A stretch of 64,000 bases of DNA. Source: JAEUIV01 sp033763795. GTDB taxonomy: Bacteria; Planctomycetota; Phycisphaerae; Phycisphaerales; UBA1924. Of this stretch, positions 15,852 to 24,228 are shown one piece after another. How positions within the stretch are numbered: position 1 is the first letter of the stretch; each line of letters opens with the position of its first letter. The stretch covers positions 1 through 64,000 of the forward strand of contig JANRJV010000055.1 in assembly GCA_033763795.1 (NCBI GenBank). Reading direction: 5' to 3'. The notes below the pieces were generated by a model. It was given only the letters and a program-made list of their open reading frames with translations. It ran no database searches and was not told the origin of the DNA. The translations under genes and the position numbers were made by a program.

Positions 15852-17602
15852 GCCGACCGCTCCGCTGCGCCGTCTACACACGCAAATCGTCAGAAGAAGG
15901 CCTCGACATGGCCTTCAACTCACTGAGGGCCCAGCGCGAGGCCGGGCTCGACTACATCAAGAGCCAGAAGCACCAGGGGTGGTCGGCCCTCTCGAATGAG
16001 TACGACGACGGTGGCTACTCCGGAGGCACGATGCAGCGTCCGGCGCTCCAGCGCCTGCTTGCCGACATCGACGCCGGACGGATCGACATCGTGGTGGTCT
16101 ACAAGGTGGACAGGTTGTCGAGGTCGCTCGCCGACTTCGCTCGACTGATGCAACGCTTCGACGAACGCGGGGTGTCCTTCGTCTCGGTCACGCAGCAGTT
16201 CAGCACAACGACCTCGATGGGTCGCCTCACCCTGAACATGCTCCTCTCCTTCGCGCAGTTCGAGCGTGAGGTGGCCGGGGAGCGGATCCGAGACAAGATC
16301 GCGGCCACGATGAAGAAGGGGATACGAGTCAGCGGCGCTGTGCCCACCGGCTACCGCCGGGGTCGGCAGGGCGAACCGCCCGGACTCCATGTTGAGCCCG
16401 CCGAGGCAAAGATCGTCTGCGAAATCTTCGATGGATACGTCGAGCTGCGGTCGCTTGTGGCGCTCGCACAGCGCATGGCAAGACTCGGCCGGACGACGCC
16501 GCGCAGGACGTCAAAGGCGGGACGCGTGCGCGGCGGGCGGCCCTATTCCACCTCCGCGCTCTACGGGATTCTTACCAACCCGGTCTACATCGGCAAGGTC
16601 ACGCACACGCGACGGCTGCCGGGCGCGAACGGCGGACGAGGGCAGGTTCGAACCGATGTGTACGACGGCGTGCACGAGCCGATCGTGCCGCGCAATCTGT
16701 GGGACAGGGTCCACGCGCTCATGGAGCGGTCACAGCGCGAGACAAACGCGCGGTGGACCCACTCGCACCTGCTCAAGGGCAAGATCCGAACGGCGGGGGG
16801 GGCGGCGATGAGCCCGAGCGCCGTGCACCGCAAGACCGACAACAAGGGGCGACCGACCGAACGCGATCGCCACATCGGATACTACGTGAGCCAGAAGGCG
16901 ATCAAGCACGGCTACGCCGCGTGCCCCGTCAAATCCGTGAACGCCGCACACATCGACGACGTCGTCCGCGGCCTCATCTTCGACTACATGTCTCTGAGGG
17001 GTCTTCAAACGGTTTTCGAAGACCCTTCGGTGAGGGACGCCACGCTACGTGAACTCGTTCGCCAGGTGGTCGTTGCGCCGGAGCGGCTCACGATCGAGTT
17101 GGAGACCGCGCGGCTCGATTCATGCACACCAGTTTTGAGCGCTTCACGCAGCACGCTCCCGCGCGTGTGCCCACTCTCGCCGGTGGTCGAGCACCGGGAC
17201 GGCGCGGTCGCACTGTCGCTTGCGATTGAGATCAAGCGTCTAGACGGCCGGCGGATGCTTCTCGCCCCCGACGGGCAGGACCTTCTGGCGCGGTCCCCGA
17301 GCGGTGGGACCCCCACCCCCGATCCGACCATCGTGAGGTCGATTGGCCTGGCCTACGCGGCGCTACGAGCCATTGCGACGGACGGGCTTACCGTCGCTGC
17401 CGCCGGTCAAGCACTCGGAGTTCCGCGCTCGACCCTCACGTACGTGCTGCCGCTGACGCAACTCGGCCCCGAGATCCTGCGGTCCGCGCTCGAGGGCACG
17501 CTCCCGCCACGGATGAACGTGAAGCGACTCCGCGCGATCGCCCGTCATCTTGACTGGCAGCGTCAACTTGAGGAACTCCAGGGTCGCGAACGATCGAATT
17601 GA
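15848..17602 (+). CDS. Large serine recombinase (site-specific integrase)
   Basis: This 584-residue enzyme is likely the integrase of the island. The N-terminal resolvase domain shows AVYTRKSSEEGLDMAFNSL (nucleophile serine in KSS), VVVYKVDRLSRSLADF, and FEREVAGERIRDKIAATMKKG. A recombinase domain follows (GYRRGRQ, then YSTSALYGILTNPVYIGK), which sets the DNA-binding specificity. The usual zinc-ribbon cysteines are weak: I see no clear C-x2-C cluster. The C-terminus carries another HTH-like stretch (LTVAAAGQALGVPRSTLTYVL). It overlaps DUF2924 by 4 bases and ends 200 bp from the tRNA-Glu 3' end. Confidence 0.93.
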   Translation: MSRPLRCAVYTRKSSEEGLDMAFNSLRAQREAGLDYIKSQKHQGWSALSNEYDDGGYSGGTMQRPALQRLLADIDAGRIDIVVVYKVDRLSRSLADFARLMQRFDERGVSFVSVTQQFSTTTSMGRLTLNMLLSFAQFEREVAGERIRDKIAATMKKGIRVSGAVPTGYRRGRQGEPPGLHVEPAEAKIVCEIFDGYVELRSLVALAQRMARLGRTTPRRTSKAGRVRGGRPYSTSALYGILTNPVYIGKVTHTRRLPGANGGRGQVRTDVYDGVHEPIVPRNLWDRVHALMERSQRETNARWTHSHLLKGKIRTAGGAAMSPSAVHRKTDNKGRPTERDRHIGYYVSQKAIKHGYAACPVKSVNAAHIDDVVRGLIFDYMSLRGLQTVFEDPSVRDATLRELVRQVVVAPERLTIELETARLDSCTPVLSASRSTLPRVCPLSPVVEHRDGAVALSLAIEIKRLDGRRMLLAPDGQDLLARSPSGGTPTPDPTIVRSIGLAYAALRAIATDGLTVAAAGQALGVPRSTLTYVLPLTQLGPEILRSALEGTLPPRMNVKRLRAIARHLDWQRQLEELQGRERSN

Positions 17603-17802
17603 TCGTCCGTACAGCCGGGCCCCCCAGACAATTGCCATGTCCCCCGCAGAGACTTCCGGCACGAAATCGGCCATAACCTGACATCTCTTGGCTCTCTGGA
17701 TCGAGCCGCCTGCAATACGCCGCCACAAACGGCGAGCGTACTGCCGAACTTTGCCAGATCCGGTCCCAGACGAGACCGGCGGGCACGATCGACCCGAGAA
17801 AA

Positions 17803-17877
17803 TGACCCCATGGGGATTCGAACCCCAGTTTCCAGGATGAGAACCTGGCGTCCTGGACCGGACTAGACGATGGGGCC
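17803..17877 (-). tRNA. tRNA-Glu (anticodon CTC)
   Basis: The minus strand folds as a full cloverleaf: acceptor GGCCCCA/TGGGGTC, anticodon stem CCAGG/CCTGG with loop TTCTCAT (anticodon CTC), and T-arm GGGGTTCGAATCCCC. The discriminator is A and no CCA is encoded. The 3' end faces the recombinase island, which ends here, so it may be the island's attachment site. Confidence 0.95.
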
Positions 17878-18066
17878 GTCTGCCCCGGAATGAACCGGGT
17901 CGGAAAGCATACGGGATAGGCCGCTCGCGTCAAGCATCGGTGGCGGCCGGAAGGTCCCGCTGCGGCGGCGCGGCGGGGAGTGTGCCGTGGCGGCCGGAAG
18001 GCCGTGTGCGGCGGCGGCGGGGACGGAGCGGTGGGCCGAGTGCGGCGGCGGGGGAGGGATTGGGCT

Positions 18067-18082
18067 CCGCGTGATCACGCGG
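18067..18082. repeat. 16-bp perfect palindrome at a gene end
   Basis: CCGCGTGATCACGCGG is perfectly self-complementary and spans the stop codon of the small gene at 18075. It could act as a weak transcription end or as a dyad binding site. There is no T-tract. Confidence 0.4.
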
Positions 18083-18371
18083 TGATCAGGAGGCGGCGGA
18101 AGTGGGCGAGGGCGTAGACGGCGGCCTCGGCCTCGCTCTGGCCCACGACGGCGCCGGAGGCTTCCCCGGAGGGGGCGCGCCACTCGGCGCGGCAGCAGTC
18201 GAAGAGATCGATGCGGCGTATCTGGAGTGCGTAGCCCGCGTCGGCGAACTCACGGGCGATGCGCGCGACGGTGGGGTAGAGGCGGCCGTCGGCGTCGAAC
18301 TCGCAGCCGGTGCTTTCGAGGGTCGACCAGCCGGTGGCGTACAGCTCTTCGATCGCGAAGGTGAGTCCCAT
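18075..18371 (-). CDS. Conserved hypothetical protein, 98 residues
   Basis: I do not recognise the family. The protein MGLTFAIEELYATGW... is compact and acidic, with aromatic and charged residues spread evenly as in a small globular protein (YALQIRRIDLFDCCRAEW near the middle, AVYALAHFRRLL at the end). I chose ATG 18371 because AAAGGA sits 7 bp upstream. Neither a signal peptide nor a membrane segment is visible. It stands alone, between tRNA-Glu and the divergent AAA ATPase gene. Confidence 0.75.
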   Translation of the reverse strand: MGLTFAIEELYATGWSTLESTGCEFDADGRLYPTVARIAREFADAGYALQIRRIDLFDCCRAEWRAPSGEASGAVVGQSEAEAAVYALAHFRRLLITA

Positions 18372-18709
18372 GATTCGTCCTTTCACCGGTGGCAATCACG
18401 CCCCGTCGGCGGGGCGGCAAAGTCGAATCTGGGGCGGCGCGCGGAGGAGACGGCGGGCCGCGGGGGATGACATCCTAATCCTGCCGGGAGGGACGGGGAA
18501 AGGTCCTTCATCCGGAATTCATTGCCTGGCGAACGCATGGCGAACGGATTGCGGGGCCGGCTGGGCGCGGGCCGGTGCGGCGGCGGCGCTTTGCCGCGGC
18601 CGACGCCCGAGCATCGGCCGCCGGGCCTATGTTCCATGAGTTCCGAGCGGCGCGGGCGCTCCGTGCCGCGGCGGGACATCCAGACCGCCTGAGGATGCCG
18701 AGTTTTTTC
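18372..18709. other. Divergent intergenic region
   Basis: This 338-base spacer lies between a minus-strand gene and a plus-strand gene, so it should hold both promoters. The only relatively AT-rich stretch is near 18460-18530 (for example TTCATCCGGAATTCATTG). I see no RNA gene or repeat. A long frame on the opposite strand runs through it but has arginine/proline-rich shadow composition. Confidence 0.4.
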
Positions 18710-20254
18710 ATGTCGACACCCGCCGCAGCTCCCCAGACGTTTCCTTCGACACTCGGCGATCTCCGCCGATCGGGCTACCGGTACCGGAGTGTGAAGCAGG
18801 AGCTGCGCGAGAACGTGCTGAGGCGGCTGGCGGCGGGCGGGTCGGTGTTCCCGGGGCTGGTGGGGTATGAGGACACGGTTGTGCCGCAGATGGTGCAGTC
18901 GATCCTGTCGCGGCATGACACGCTGCTGCTGGGCCTGCGCGGGCAGGCGAAGACGCGGATGCTGCGGGCGACGGCGTCGCTGCTGGATGAGTGGATCCCG
19001 CTGATCGACGGGGCGGCCCACGGGCTGGACCTGCCGGATGATCCGCTGGTGCCCGGGACGCGCGGCGGCCGGCGGATCGTCGCGGAGATGGGCGATCTGA
19101 CGCCGATCCGCTGGATGCACCGGGCGGACCGGTACCACGAGAAGCTGGCGACGCCCGACGTGACGATCGCGGACCTGATCGGCGAGATCGACCTCGTGAA
19201 GCACGCGGAGGGTCGGTATCTGTCGGACGAGTCGACGATGCACTTCGGGCTCGTGCCCAGGTCGAACCGCGGCCTGTTCGCGATCAACGAGCTGCCCGAC
19301 CTGGCGCCGCGGATCCAGGTCGGCCTGTTCAACGTGCTGGAGGAGCGGGACGTGCAGATCCGCGGGTATCCGGTGCGGCTGGAGCTGGACGTGTGCCTGA
19401 TGTTCAGCGCGAACCCCGAGGACTACACGAACCGCGGGCGGATCGTGACTCCTCTGAAGGACCGGATCGGCAGCGTGGTGCGGACGCACTATCCGTCGGA
19501 CAACCGGGAAGCGATGCGGATCACGCGGGAGAACGCGTTCGTGGAGCGCGGGGAGCGTGCGGGCGGTGCGCCGGCTCCGGGTGCGTCGGGCGGCGATGCG
19601 GCGGAGTTCGGCGGGTTCTGCACGTGGGCGGCGCCGGCGGCGCCGGAGGTGGATGTGCCGCCCGCGATGCACGAGATCCTGGAAGAGACGATCCGGCTGG
19701 CGCGGAAGAGCCCGCACATCAACCAGGCGTCGGGGGTGTCGGTGCGGGCGTCGATTGCGGCGCTGGAGTGCCTGGTGTCGGCGGCGGAGCTGCGCGGGGT
19801 GACGACGGGCGAGGCGCGGGTGGCGGCGCGGGTTGTGGACGCGGAGCACCTGGCGGCGGCGCTGCGGGGGAAGATCGAGCTGATGATCGCGGAGGATGCG
19901 CCGGACGGCTCGTCGACGGAGGACAAGCTGATCGCGGCGATCTTCGGCGAGGCGGTCAAGAGCATCGTGGGGCGTCATCTGCAGCTCGACGCGGTGGAGA
20001 GCGTGGCCGAGCCGTTCTCACGCGGGCTGAAGCTGCAACTGGACGACGCGACGAGCGCGGCGGGAGCGATCGAGAGCATGAAGCACGTTGAGGGTCTGCT
20101 GCCGGCTGCGAAGGTGCTGTGCAAGCGGCTGGAGATGGCGGCGGACGATGCGCAGTCGCTGGCGTGCGCGGGCGAACTGGTGCTGGAGTTTCTGTACGTG
20201 CACAACCGCCTCAGCAAGCTGGCGGGCAAGCGGGGGCGCGGGTACACGAGGTGA
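18710..20254 (+). CDS. Magnesium-chelatase/MoxR-like AAA+ ATPase
   Basis: This AAA+ ATPase of about 514 residues is related to the ChlI/BchI subunit of magnesium chelatase. The P-loop reads LLLGLRGQAKT, with AKT in place of the usual GKT. The Walker B region is LFAINELPDLAPRIQVGLFNVLEERDVQIRGY, and a sensor-like MFSANPEDYTNRGRIVTPLKDRIG follows; this is the chelatase-type arrangement. The C-terminal third is helical. No VWA partner lies next to it, so the remodelled substrate is unknown. Starts at 18695 (MPSFFMS) and 18710 (MSTPAAAP) are both possible; GAGG at 18691 suits the second only loosely. Confidence 0.82.
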   Translation: MSTPAAAPQTFPSTLGDLRRSGYRYRSVKQELRENVLRRLAAGGSVFPGLVGYEDTVVPQMVQSILSRHDTLLLGLRGQAKTRMLRATASLLDEWIPLIDGAAHGLDLPDDPLVPGTRGGRRIVAEMGDLTPIRWMHRADRYHEKLATPDVTIADLIGEIDLVKHAEGRYLSDESTMHFGLVPRSNRGLFAINELPDLAPRIQVGLFNVLEERDVQIRGYPVRLELDVCLMFSANPEDYTNRGRIVTPLKDRIGSVVRTHYPSDNREAMRITRENAFVERGERAGGAPAPGASGGDAAEFGGFCTWAAPAAPEVDVPPAMHEILEETIRLARKSPHINQASGVSVRASIAALECLVSAAELRGVTTGEARVAARVVDAEHLAAALRGKIELMIAEDAPDGSSTEDKLIAAIFGEAVKSIVGRHLQLDAVESVAEPFSRGLKLQLDDATSAAGAIESMKHVEGLLPAAKVLCKRLEMAADDAQSLACAGELVLEFLYVHNRLSKLAGKRGRGYTR

Positions 20255-20791
20255 GGCGGTGGGAGGGGGGAGAGTAGGCAGTAGGCAGTGGGCAGTAGGC
20301 AGTTGGGACGGGAGTGGGGAGTGAGACGGGAGTGGGGAGTGGGCAGTAGGCAGTGGCGAGGCGGTGAGGCGGTAAACCCATGCATGGGCGATCGGTGCGA
20401 CCTTTGCGGGACTTCCGCTTGCACGGGTCGCGCGTGCCGAGAGAGTCGGGGCCCGGCGCGCTGCAGTCGGCCGGACCCTTGTGACGGCCGCTCCCGGCGG
20501 TTGAGTCCGTCACTGATGGGCGGGCGGACCGCGGCGTGCGCGCGCGGGCGGAGCGGACGTGACGAAGTGGTCTTGTGAATGGTGACAGAAGACCGAGCCG
20601 ACGGGGTGACTGCCGCTCTGCGGTGGTCGGAGAATTTTCTCTGGTGGATAGGGGGCGGAGGACCAGAGTGTGCGCACGGGGAGGACCGAGACGGGCACCG
20701 ACCGCGAGGACGCGGTTGGAAAAGACAGGAGAGCACGGTCGAGCGAAGCTCGACCGCGGCACCCGGCAGTGATGAGGGAAGGGTGCGCGGT
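20255..20791. other. Intergenic spacer with a short tandem-repeat block
   Basis: These 537 bases separate two convergent genes. Apart from the repeat block at 20274-20356 I see nothing with codon structure. There is no U-tract hairpin strong enough to call as a terminator for either gene. Confidence 0.4.
20274..20356. repeat. Imperfect tandem repeat of GGCAGTA / GGGAGTG heptamers
   Basis: The run consists of reiterated units such as GTAGGCAGTAGGCAGTGGGC and ACGGGAGTGGGGAGTGAG, with ACGGGAGTGGGGAGT occurring twice. It is a noncoding microsatellite-like block of about 83 bases next to the ATPase stop codon. Confidence 0.75.
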
Positions 20792-22312
20792 TCAGCCGGC
20801 CATGCGATCGAGGCCGTAGGCCTTGATCTTCTTGTAGAGCGTGGTGCGGTTGATCTGGAGCTGGTCGGCGGTTGCCTGGCGGTTCCAGTTGTTGGCGTGG
20901 AGTGCCTTGAGGAGGATGCGTTTCTCGGGCTCTTCGAGGGCTTTTTCGAGGGGCATGGGGACCCAGGGGCCTTCGCGTGCGGGGTCGCTGCCCGGGCCGC
21001 GCTGGAGCATGGCGAGGACCTCGTGGCCCATGTCGGAGGCGGCGTCGAGGAGGACGTGTGGGGGCAGGTCGGTGGTCTGGATGGTGGGGGTGCGTGCGAG
21101 GACGACGGCGCGCTCGATGACGTTGCGGAGCTCGCGGACGTTTCCGGGGAAGGGGTAGCGGATGAGCGCTTCCATGGCGTCGGGTGCGATGCCGGTCATG
21201 GTCTTGCCGTGCTCGGCGGCGAGCTCGTGCATGAATCGTTCGGCGAGGATGGGGATGTCGGAGGTTCGGTCGCGGAGCGAGGGGAGCTCGATCTTGACGA
21301 CGTTGATGCGGTAGTAGAGGTCCTGCCTGAACTGTCCGGCGGCGACCATGGCTTCGAGCGACTGGTTGCTGGCGAGGACGACGCGGACGTCGACCTCGGC
21401 GGTCTCGGTGCTGCCGACGGGTTCGAAGCGTCGTTCCTGGAGTACGCGGAGGAGCTTGAGCTGCATGGCGGGGGAGGCGGAGTTGATCTCGTCGATGAAG
21501 ATGGTTCCGCCGTCGGCGGCGAGGAACTTGCCCTGCTTGTCGGTGTGGGCGCCTGTGAAGGCTCCCTTGACGTGGCCGAAGAGCTCGCTTTCGAGGAGTG
21601 TCTCGGGGATGCTGCCGCAGTGGATCTCGACGAAGGGCTTGCCGGCGCGTGGGCTGAGCTGGTGTACGACGCGTGCGACGAGGCTTTTGCCCGTGCCGCT
21701 CTCTCCGGTCATGAGGACGGTGGCCTTGCTGGGTGCGACGGCCTCGATGAGCTCGTAGGCCTTGAGCATGCGGTAGTCGGATCCCACGATGGATCCGAGG
21801 CCGAAGCGCTGGTCGAGCCGGTCGCGGAGGATCTTGTTCTCGGCGAGGAGGGCCTGCTGCCGGAGTGCCTTGTCGAGTGCGAGCCTGAGCTCTGAGTCGA
21901 CGACGGGCTTGGCGAGGTAGTCGCTGGCTCCGGCGCGGATGGCTTCGACGGCGGTCTCGATGGTGCCGTAGCCCGTGAGCATGATGACGACGATGTGCGG
22001 GAAGCGGTCCGCGACGTGGCGCAGGAGCTCGAGGCCCGTCATGGCGGGCATTGCGACGTCGGTGAGGACGAGGTTGAAGGGTCGGGGCTTGCGCGAGGAC
22101 TTGGGGGCGGGGTTCTCGGCTTCCTCGAGGGCGGCGAGGGCCTCGGCGCCGCTGCCGCAGCTTGCGACGCTGTAGCCCTCTTCGGTGAGGAACTCGACGA
22201 GGGATTCGGCGATGATGGGGTCGTCGTCGACGACGAGGATGCGTGGCTTGCTGTCGCTCGAGGCGGCGGTGTCGTTGTCGACGAGGGTCTGTGTGGGTCT
22301 GAGTTTCAGCAC
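20792..22312 (-). CDS. NtrC-family sigma-54-dependent response regulator
   Basis: This 506-residue transcription activator has three domains. The receiver shows ILVVDDDP and the phosphoacceptor D85 in VLTDVAMPAMTG. The sigma-54 AAA+ domain has Walker A GESGTGKS, the GAFTGA loop that contacts sigma-54, and Walker B GGTIFIDEI. The Fis-type HTH is at the end (LEEPEKRILLKALHANNWNRQATADQLQINRTTLYKKI). All key residues are present. Its start overlaps the kinase gene end by 7 bases (22306-22312), so the two form a two-component operon. The stimulus and targets are unknown. Confidence 0.95.
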   Translation of the reverse strand: MLKLRPTQTLVDNDTAASSDSKPRILVVDDDPIIAESLVEFLTEEGYSVASCGSGAEALAALEEAENPAPKSSRKPRPFNLVLTDVAMPAMTGLELLRHVADRFPHIVVIMLTGYGTIETAVEAIRAGASDYLAKPVVDSELRLALDKALRQQALLAENKILRDRLDQRFGLGSIVGSDYRMLKAYELIEAVAPSKATVLMTGESGTGKSLVARVVHQLSPRAGKPFVEIHCGSIPETLLESELFGHVKGAFTGAHTDKQGKFLAADGGTIFIDEINSASPAMQLKLLRVLQERRFEPVGSTETAEVDVRVVLASNQSLEAMVAAGQFRQDLYYRINVVKIELPSLRDRTSDIPILAERFMHELAAEHGKTMTGIAPDAMEALIRYPFPGNVRELRNVIERAVVLARTPTIQTTDLPPHVLLDAASDMGHEVLAMLQRGPGSDPAREGPWVPMPLEKALEEPEKRILLKALHANNWNRQATADQLQINRTTLYKKIKAYGLDRMAG

Positions 22313-23115
22313 TGCGTGTTCTCCCCGGTGACTGCGTCCTGCGGAGGCGTTGGGAGCGGGTAACGGGCGGTGAAGATGGCGCCGGGCCTTGAGGCGGCGG
22401 CGGACCTGCGGCGGAGCTGGATGTCTCCCTGGAGTTCCTTCATGACTTCTCGGGCGAGGGCGAGGCCTATGCCCGGTCCGCCGGACTTCGTGGAGAATCC
22501 GGGCTCGAAGAGCCTGCCGGTGGGGACGCCCGGGGGAGGTCCGGGGCCGTCGTCGATGACTTCGAGGAGGACCTGTGACTTGCCGGCGGCGTCGCGGCCG
22601 ATGCGAGCGGTGACGTGGATGGATCCGCCGCCGCCGACGGAGGCGATGGCCTCGATGGCGTTGCGGACGGCGTTGGAGACGACGGCGTAGACGTCGTCGG
22701 GGGGGACGCCTTCGAGGGCGTGTTCGACGTCGACGTCGATGCCCACGCCGACCTGGCGTGCGGCGGGCCTGAGTACGTCGGCGGCGGCGACGACGGCGGC
22801 GGCGAGCGATCGGCCCGGGCGCGCGGCGCCGGGGCGGCCCGTGCCGCGGACGATCTCGGCGATGTGGGTCATCGCGGCGAGGGCGGCGTCGAGGTTGCGG
22901 ACGATGGAGGAGCGGCGCGAGAGGGGGTTTTCGGACGAGGCGTCGCGGCGGGCGAGTTCGAGCATGCGGAGCGAGCCGTCGATGAGCCCGGACAACTCGT
23001 GGACGAGGACGTCGGCGCGGCGCAACGCTTCGGAGGCGCGGTCGCCCGTGCGGACGATGGCCGGACGCGACGGGCCGAACGAACCATGATCAAGAGAACG
23101 GGTCACTGGACGCAC
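22306..23115 (-). CDS. Soluble sensor histidine kinase, partner of the NtrC-type regulator
   Basis: This is a 269-residue kinase. The dimerisation helices contain ADVLVHELSGLIDGSLRML, where the HE pair marks the likely phosphorylated histidine. The ATP-binding domain shows the N box VVSNAVRNAIEAI, the G1 box DDGPGPPPG and the G2 box GGPGIGLALAREVM. There is no membrane segment and no recognisable PAS or GAF sensor, so the signal probably comes from another protein or the cytoplasm. It is upstream of, and overlaps, the response-regulator gene. The first methionine may not be the true start, since the N-terminus is unremarkable. Confidence 0.88.
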   Translation of the reverse strand: MRPVTRSLDHGSFGPSRPAIVRTGDRASEALRRADVLVHELSGLIDGSLRMLELARRDASSENPLSRRSSIVRNLDAALAAMTHIAEIVRGTGRPGAARPGRSLAAAVVAAADVLRPAARQVGVGIDVDVEHALEGVPPDDVYAVVSNAVRNAIEAIASVGGGGSIHVTARIGRDAAGKSQVLLEVIDDGPGPPPGVPTGRLFEPGFSTKSGGPGIGLALAREVMKELQGDIQLRRRSAAASRPGAIFTARYPLPTPPQDAVTGENTQC

Positions 23116-23326
23116 TCCTCACACCGTGTTTCGGCGGTGCGACGGGGTCACTTCAGCGGCACGTTGAAAAAAAGCGACATCGGGGGACGGTGGAATCCCG
23201 GAGCGGGGCGGGACGCAGGGGCGGCGCGCAACACCCCGACGGGCGGATGTGCCACCCGAGCGCGGGGGCGAGGGCCGGATGTGGCGGAAGAGCACCGGGT
23301 CCGGATAACGGCGGTGCTTTTGGGCC

Positions 23327-24124
23327 TCAGTAGATGCCAGCCATGCGGCCGGCGACGGCGGCGAGCGTGAGGGCAAGGGCGGCGCGGAGTGCGTTGACCG
23401 GGGCGCGGTGGGTGAGGCCTGCGCCGATGTGGCCGCCGAGGAGCGCGGTGGGAGCGACGGCGGCAGCGATGAGGAGGGCGCGGGTCCAGGACTGGCCGTG
23501 CGGAGCGAGGGTTGCGAGCTTGAGGATGGCGCCGAGGGCGGCGGAGAAGACCATGGCGGAGGCGCTGCCGGCGATGGCCTGGCGGAGCGGGAGCCTGCAG
23601 AGGAGGGAGGCGAGTGGCACGGAGACGAGTCCGCCGCCGATGCCGAGGAGGCCGCTGGTGAGGCCGGTGGCGACGCCGACGGTCGAGACGCGGGCGGGTG
23701 TGACGCGGGCGGCGTCTTCGGGCGGGTCGGCGGAGCGGCGGGCGATGCGGACGAGCGTGGAGGCGCAGACGTAGAGGAGGAAGATCGCGAAGAGGGTGCG
23801 GAGGGTCTGACCGGGGACACGGTTGGAGATGAGCACGCCCACGACGACGGCGGCCATGGTGGTGGGGAGGAAGATGCGGACGTAGTCGGTGCGGACGGCG
23901 CCCTGGCGATGGTGGCGGAGCATGGCGGGGAAGGCGACGACGACGTTCACGACCATGGCGGCGGCCTGGTAGAGGTGCTGGTCGTCCCAGGGCTGTCTGC
24001 GGAAGATGGCGCCCATGGCGGGGATGAGGATGACGGAGCCGCCGATGCCGAGCATGCCGCCCAGGAGTCCGGCGAAGGCGCCGACGACGAGCAGGGCGAG
24101 GATGTCGAGCGGGTCGAGGGGCAC
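23327..24124 (-). CDS. TauE/SafE (DUF81) family inner-membrane permease
   Basis: The 265-residue protein has about eight hydrophobic segments arranged as two similar halves. Each half opens with the family's glycine signature: GLLGGMLGIGGSVILIPAM near residue 20 and GLTSGLLGIGGGLVSVPL near residue 155. Members of this family export sulfite, sulfoacetate or related anions, or take up organosulfonates. The substrate here cannot be told from sequence. It is a single gene, 211 bp upstream of the histidine kinase and in the same direction, and could share a transcript with it. Confidence 0.9.
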   Translation of the reverse strand: MPLDPLDILALLVVGAFAGLLGGMLGIGGSVILIPAMGAIFRRQPWDDQHLYQAAAMVVNVVVAFPAMLRHHRQGAVRTDYVRIFLPTTMAAVVVGVLISNRVPGQTLRTLFAIFLLYVCASTLVRIARRSADPPEDAARVTPARVSTVGVATGLTSGLLGIGGGLVSVPLASLLCRLPLRQAIAGSASAMVFSAALGAILKLATLAPHGQSWTRALLIAAAVAPTALLGGHIGAGLTHRAPVNALRAALALTLAAVAGRMAGIY

Positions 24125-24147
24125 CTGGGGGATGCTACTGGCGGGGC

Positions 24148-24187
24148 AAAAAGGAAACGGGCGCCGCGGTGAGAGCCGCGACGCCCG
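24148..24187 (-). terminator. Terminator of the PstS-like dockerin protein gene
   Basis: Read on the minus strand, a GC-rich stem (CGGGCG-CGCGG / CCGCGG-CGCCCG with one bulge, loop TCTC) is followed by GTTTCCTTTTT. It lies about 45 bp after the stop at 24229. Confidence 0.7.
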
Positions 24188-24228
24188 AGGGGTTCTTCTC
24201 AGCGATCAGACCCGCTCAGAGAGCGTGT

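Noticed and set aside
17741..17800. Hairpin CCGGTC...GACCGG near the recombinase gene end as a terminator
   Set aside because: The stem is only 6 bp and there is no T-tract on either side.
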